NCBI RefSeq assembly: GCF_000005505.3
Contig: NC_016132.3
Coordinates: 54,326,914-54,390,913 of the forward strand
Origin: Brachypodium distachyon
Lineage: Eukaryota; Streptophyta; Magnoliopsida; Poales; Poaceae
DNA: 64,000 bases
Direction of reading: 5' to 3'
Positions 59,690 through 64,000 of this stretch are shown here, piece after piece. A program made the position numbers and the translations under genes. The stretch's first letter is position 1, and each line of letters begins with the position of its first letter. Below the pieces are notes generated by a model, which made no database searches, had not been told where the DNA came from, and worked only from the letters and a program-made list of their open reading frames with translations.

Positions 59690-60538
59690 GGACTAGTGAA
59701 CCAATCTCGACCTCCTCCGTTGATCCAACTACCTTGTCTCACAATGGCTTCTCACACCTGCACCCACCCTCCCAAAATCTAAGCCGACATGTTGTGACCA
59801 CGACACGTAATTTGAAATTTTAGAGAAGATATTAGATTTTAACTCAAAATTATTGAAAACTCAACTCAATCTGTAAGATTTTGAATCAAGATGTGAGCAT
59901 TGAACTTGCCATAGGAAGAGGTGCATTCTTGGGAGCACGGGAAAGAGGGAGGAAGAAGCACCATTAAGGTGTGGTGGTGACACTAGGAGAGGATAGTTAC
60001 GGATTTGGATGAGGGAGCACCATTTCAAAGATCCTTCCAACCAAAACAACTAGCATGTTGGAGTTACAATGTTGGGTGGACATGTGATAAATCTTCCACA
60101 TGTTAGGATCCAACGACATCAAGGAGCCCATAAGAAACACCCATGTAGGTGCCCACAAAAATAGCGTCTCATATTAGTAAGGAATTAGTAGTCTAGGTGG
60201 AAAATAATTTGCCTAATATGCATTAGCATGCCATCACAACAAATATTATAATGTATCACCAAATAATTAAAATTAGAACATGTGAGAGCGAACGCACATG
60301 CGACCATCAAACTTTGGCAATCATTTGCACCCACCACGATAATGCGAAGGAACGGGTCTCTTTTTCATTTCCTGGTCGGTTTACATCCATACATTTCCTT
60401 ATTTTTCACGCGTTTTTGTCCAAAACAAGAAGGAAAGTGATCACAAATTCAACAAAAAGGAAGTGATGATACCTGAAACTGATTAGCTTTTACACTAATC
60501 GTGTTTTCTCCTTTTGTTTTTGCTCCGGCGCTCTCCAA

Positions 60539-60544
60539 TATAAG
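60539..60544 (+). promoter_or_regulatory. Candidate TATA box of ALP1-like gene 2
   Basis: TATAAG lies only 12 bp before the first ATG (60551) but 78 bp before the second in-frame ATG (60617). This spacing favours 60617 as the used start, as in copy 1. Confidence 0.5.
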
Positions 60545-60616
60545 AAGACAATGGCCCCCCTTCCCCTTCGTCTAAACCGCATTTCTTTGTTCCTCACCCT
60601 CCAAAACGTGTTCACG

Positions 60617-61984
60617 ATGCCCAATTATCGACCCAACCATCATACCAACGATGAACCTAAGGTAGGCGATAGAGGTGATAGTCGTGGTGGTGGTGGTGAC
60701 TGTAGTGACGCAAACAAGAAGAGGTCTATCTCCAACAAACTCACCTCCATCAGTGCTTCAAGAAATGATCTTCCCCTCGTCAAGCTCGACGATGGAAACA
60801 AAAAGAACGGTGATGAGGATGAGGTCATGATGGAGCCTCAGCCAACTCGTGAAGATGGGGGTGAGACTGGTATGTTTTCCAAGCAGCACACAAGCCACAA
60901 TGTCAGAGTTGAGGGCATTGATGCCTCACTTAGACAACAACGACAAGTGTGGAGGAATGACCAACCGGTCACGTGGTGGAAGCAATGCATCAGCCCTGAC
61001 TACCCAGATACCAAATTTCGGAGCCACTTCAGGATGTGTAGGGAAACCTTTGACATGATTTGTGATGAGTTAGGCTCTGCCATCGCCAAGGAGGACACCC
61101 CATCTCGCCCCGCCATCCCCGTGTGCCAGCGCGTGGCTGTTTGCATATGGCGTCTAGCCACAGGTGATGCCTTCCATGTCATCTCTAACCGCTTCGGCCT
61201 TGCCAACTCTACATGCCAGAAGATCGTCCTGGAAGTGTGTGTCGCCATAGAAAGCATACTCATGCCCCGATTTATTCGGTGGCCTGGCCAAGCCACCGCC
61301 CTCGAGGCCAGCTTTAAGGCCATCTCTGGCATCCCAAATGTCATTGGTTCCATGTATACCACCCACATCTCAATCATTGCACCACGGTTCTTCCCCCTTC
61401 ATTACTGCAATCATATTTGCATCCGTGGGTCTTTCTACTCCATCATCTTCCAGGGGGTCGTTGACCCCGACGGCACTTTCATCCATGTAAGCATCGGTTG
61501 GCCTGGTTCCATGTCCGATGATAGGGTCGTCGACCAGTCGCACCTGTCACATCTCTACGGCAACGATGCGATGGCTGGCTCCTGGGTGGTTGGTGGTACT
61601 AACTACCCGTTGAATGACTGGCTTCTCGTCCCATACACACACCAAAACCTGACAAGGGAACAACAAATCTTCAATGAGAATGTCACGAAGCTCAATCATG
61701 TGGCCAAGGATGCCTTTGCTCGACTCAAGGGACGGTGGGCATGCCTGCAGAAGCGCGCAGACGTGAACATCAAGAACTTCGTTCTCATGGCAGGTGCATG
61801 TAGTGTGTTGCACAACATATGTGAGGTGAACAAAGAGGAGATGGATCCAGAGTTGCAGTGCCATGTCCTCGACGACAAGATTGTGCCAAAAAACCTTGTC
61901 CGTTCTGAGAGCGCAAGCAAGGCTAGAGACAAGATCGCACACAACCTCTTCCATCGTGACCTGGATGGCAGCACCATGTGGTGA
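60617..61984 (+). CDS. ALP1-like, PIF/Harbinger transposase-derived protein, copy 2
   Basis: The protein is 455 residues from the ATG at 60617. The frame also opens at 60551, but MPNYRP... aligns with the start of copy 1 and the TATA-like site argues against the earlier ATG. It has the same architecture as copy 1: acidic tail, FRMCRETFDMIC, SGIPNVIGSMYTTHISI, GWPGSMSDD, GGTNYPLNDWLLVPYT, DAFARLKGRWACLQK and a complete GACSVLHNICE block that copy 1 lacks. The catalytic triad is again lost: Tyr247 replaces the first Asp, Gly the second, and Asp the Glu. It is therefore probably an exapted nuclear protein rather than a transposase. It stands free, downstream of the DUF639 promoter side, and is open throughout. 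Confidence 0.85.
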   Translation: MPNYRPNHHTNDEPKVGDRGDSRGGGGDCSDANKKRSISNKLTSISASRNDLPLVKLDDGNKKNGDEDEVMMEPQPTREDGGETGMFSKQHTSHNVRVEGIDASLRQQRQVWRNDQPVTWWKQCISPDYPDTKFRSHFRMCRETFDMICDELGSAIAKEDTPSRPAIPVCQRVAVCIWRLATGDAFHVISNRFGLANSTCQKIVLEVCVAIESILMPRFIRWPGQATALEASFKAISGIPNVIGSMYTTHISIIAPRFFPLHYCNHICIRGSFYSIIFQGVVDPDGTFIHVSIGWPGSMSDDRVVDQSHLSHLYGNDAMAGSWVVGGTNYPLNDWLLVPYTHQNLTREQQIFNENVTKLNHVAKDAFARLKGRWACLQKRADVNIKNFVLMAGACSVLHNICEVNKEEMDPELQCHVLDDKIVPKNLVRSESASKARDKIAHNLFHRDLDGSTMW

Positions 61985-62519
61985 TCCGCACTCTCAATTC
62001 GCCTGATGGGTGGTTTGATCACCTCCCTTGTTTAATTTTGTTTGTTTGAATTACAATCAATGCACCAAGGCTTATTTTCTATTTGCTTGCTCAGATAATA
62101 GAGAGATTTTTTTTTTGGGGGAATAGAGAGATGGATTTTGATGGAGTAGTTGAGGTTCCTTGGAGATCATGTGAAGATTATACTAGGGGGAACCTTCTCT
62201 ATTGGCTCATTGCTGCTACCTGTATTGTTTGGTTAAATTACACCGGTTCGATCGGAGGAATATCTATGCTATGGTTTGTCCCATTAAAAGTTTCCCTTTT
62301 TTTGTGAATTGGAAATTTCCATTTCTAATTTTGATGTAACAATGCGGCCAAAACTTGGTTAGCGGGTTTCTATCTCGTGGTTGTGAATTTATTCAGCTAC
62401 AAAGGCCTTTTTTGACAGGCACAACTTCTTTTTACCAGATGGACGGCACAAACATCACACGAACAACAAAACAACAATTCTAGAATCTAGATGGTTTGCC
62501 GAAGAAATTTCGTGCGTGC
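61985..62519. other. 3' flank of ALP1-like gene 2 and spacer
   Basis: Part of this still resembles the 3' flank of copy 1. No other gene or repeat was recognised. Confidence 0.45.
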
Positions 62520-62589
62520 TCTGTTAGACGCGCATGTGCAGCGTGTGAACCGAACCCCACTTTCCCGATCAAGCCGGCAAGATCAACGG
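62520..62589. repeat. Direct repeat, copy 1 (empty insertion site)
   Basis: Contains gacgcgcatgtgcagcgtgt without interruption, then gaaccgaaccccactttccc and gatcaagccggcaagatcaac. The same sequence is found at 63180-63394, where a MITE splits it. Confidence 0.85.
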
Positions 62590-63021
62590 ACTCCAGTGCC
62601 CTGCCAGAGGCAAGGCACGGCATGCCCTGCCCCCCAACATCCACCGTTCATTTTAATCTGACGGACAGAAGCAATTGAAGCCGTGATTCTCCCTCCCTGT
62701 GTGAAGTCAATGAGCGCGGCGGTTCTCGCGCAAAATTGAAGCCGCGCGGACTCTCGCGCCGTCGCTGCCATCGCGGGAGAGGGAGGGGAGCAAGCTCCGC
62801 CGGCCCGGCCACCGCTGGATCCTCCTCCAACCTGGACCGCTCCGACGGCGTCCTCCGCCCCGCACTGGGAGGCCGCAGTCGTCGCCCCCGCCTGCATCCG
62901 CGCCGGCATGTCCGTATCCTGCCCCAACACCTTCCCGGCAGGCCTCGTCCTGATTTGTTGTTGATTCTCTGGAGAAATTGGGGAGACAGTGAGCGAGTGG
63001 GGGATGGCAAATCGTGAGAGG

Positions 63022-63178
63022 CGGTGGCGCCAAGGTTCTCGATGTTGGCGTAGAAGTTGCCGACGCAGCCGGCCATGAGCTCCTTGCTGAGGAGCTTGAG
63101 GGCCGTGGTGAGGGGTAGCGCGAGGAGGGAGAAGAGGTAGTCGATGGCTTCCTTGCTCGCCTCCGCGAACAGCACCTG
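63022..63178 (-). pseudogene. DUF674-family gene fragment
   Basis: On the minus strand about 52 residues read VLFAEASKEAIDYLFSLLAL, then a KLLSKELMAGCVGNFYANIE stretch. This is the conserved start of plant DUF674 proteins, which have no known function. Similarity ends after NLGATA, and an in-frame TAG lies just upstream, before the MITE. Full DUF674 proteins are several hundred residues long, so this is a remnant. The stretch of frame that continues to about 62648 has no family similarity that I can see. Confidence 0.65.
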
Positions 63179-63179
63179 C

Positions 63180-63394
63180 TAGGAGACGCGCATGTGCAGC
63201 TAAGGGTGCAAACGGGATCCCACGAAAGTGCTGCTTCTAGTTCAATTCTCACTTATTCAAATTCTGAACAAAATTTTGAATAAAAGATTTGTGAAATGGA
63301 CTAGAAGCGGGACTTTCGCGGGGATCCCGTTTGCATTCCTATGTGCAGCGTGTGAACCGAACCCCACTTTCCCGATCAAGCCGGCAAGATCAAC
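63180..63394. repeat. Direct repeat, copy 2, interrupted by a MITE
   Basis: gacgcgcatgtgcagc lies at about 63186-63201, then the MITE, then atgtgcagcgtgtgaaccg continuing to 63394. Removing the MITE and one atgtgcagc restores the sequence of copy 1. Confidence 0.85.
63202..63340. mobile_element. MULE-like MITE with 9 bp target duplication
   Basis: The left end taagggtgcaaacgggatcc and the reverse complement of the right end aggaatgcaaacgggatccc are inverted repeats. The inner arms (gcttctagttcaattctc and actagaagcgggactttcg) pair as well. The 9 bp atgtgcagc flanks both sides, as expected for the Mutator superfamily. The element is about 139 bp. Confidence 0.8.
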
Positions 63395-64000
63395 ACCACA
63401 GCTGATGGACAAGGTTCAAAATCGTCTTTATTCCAACGCTATCTCTGCTATTTATTCCAAAGCTATCTCGAGTCCAAAACACGACTTCCCCGGCAAACAG
63501 TGGCTTCCCGGAACTCCTCCGAGCACGGAGCCACGGAGCACCCGGCGTCACGTTCCCCGGAAGGCTCGCCCGAACCAGCAGTTCGACCATCCACCGTCGC
63601 CATCCGCGCGCCCGAACCACGAGACGATGGCGTTCCAAGAAGAGGACCAACACCGGCGGCACGCGCCCCTATCCGACCTGTCGCGCCCAGGCCTGCCAAA
63701 CCCGCAGCGATCGCCGTAGAAAAATAAAAGAACAAACACCGGAAATATTCGAGCTTTTGCTTTTGACCCGGCCTCTGCAAATATGAAAGATCCTATTCTC
63801 AAAAAAACAAAAAGAAAAAAAAAAGATGAAAGATCCTAACTAACCCGCACGGATTAACCGCATCACCGCCACGGAACCACCCTCCCGCGCGCCACGCAGC
63901 CTCCTCAGCTCACCTATAGTCTCTCGATCGATCTCCCCTTCCCTGCTTCCTCTCAAACTAACTAATTAACTAACCAGGGCGGCAGCCGCGCGCGCTGAGA
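63395..64000. other. Spacer; possible promoter of a gene beyond the window
   Basis: Short GC-rich ORFs on both strands overlap each other and show no family features. The last 100 bases (cctatagtctctcgatcgat, then CT-rich sequence) look like a plant 5' leader, so a plus-strand gene may begin past 64000. I see no start codon or coding region here. Confidence 0.35.

Larger units (their letters stand above)
59690..62100 (+). repeat. Duplicated segment, copy 2 (contains ALP1-like gene 2)
   Basis: The partner of 53880-56300, in the same orientation about 5.8 kb away. It includes the upstream cactaatcgtg block, the TATA-like site, the whole coding region and some 3' flank (a gatggattttgatgg-type block after the stop). 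Confidence 0.7.

Overview
The window is nuclear DNA from a grass, most likely a Pooideae-type cereal relative. The evidence is spliced plant genes with GT-AG introns, GC-rich first exons, many Stowaway MITEs starting with the grass signature CTCCCTCCGT, and CACTA, Copia and LINE remnants. I cannot name the species. About six host protein-coding genes lie in 64 kb, separated by transposon-filled spacers.

Layout. 1-5785: a decayed CACTA (En/Spm) transposon with a broken TNP2 transposase on the minus strand; its right terminus is at 5785 and its left end was not found. 7247-10990 (-): a two-exon group X (ABR1-like) AP2/ERF transcription factor with a 2.6 kb intron. 11.2-21.8 kb: gene-poor spacer with a cluster of MITEs. 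21785-29114: a degenerate Ty1/Copia retrotransposon whose 5' part is rearranged and contains a GC-rich segment. 29488-30970: a PIF/Harbinger-like DNA element (TAA target duplication) carrying a decayed non-transposase ORF. 33169-42699 (-): the complete gene for the catalytic subunit of DNA polymerase alpha, which I could resolve into 31 exons that keep frame (1538 residues), with two E2F-type sites upstream. 43375-44716: a LINE fragment inserted inside a Stowaway MITE. 45259-47574 (+): an intronless subtilisin-like protease. 47944-57461 (-): an 11-exon DUF639 membrane-protein gene with one apparent +1 frameshift and a 4.3 kb second intron. That intron contains, on the opposite strand, a PIF/Harbinger-derived ALP1-like gene (54831-56171). 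A second, homologous ALP1-like gene follows at 60617-61984. 62.5-64 kb: a direct repeat, a MULE-like MITE with a 9 bp target duplication, and a truncated DUF674 fragment.

How the genes relate. No operon-like or pathway clustering is seen, as expected for a plant. The host genes act in separate processes: stress transcription (ERF), replication initiation (Pol alpha), secreted proteolysis (subtilase), a membrane protein of unknown role (DUF639), and an exapted transposase family (ALP1-like). The most unusual part is the 52-62 kb block. A duplicated pair of catalytically dead Harbinger-derived genes lies there, one of them inside the intron of a gene that also has a duplicated splice donor and a frameshift. 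I did not find a clearly new multi-gene system.
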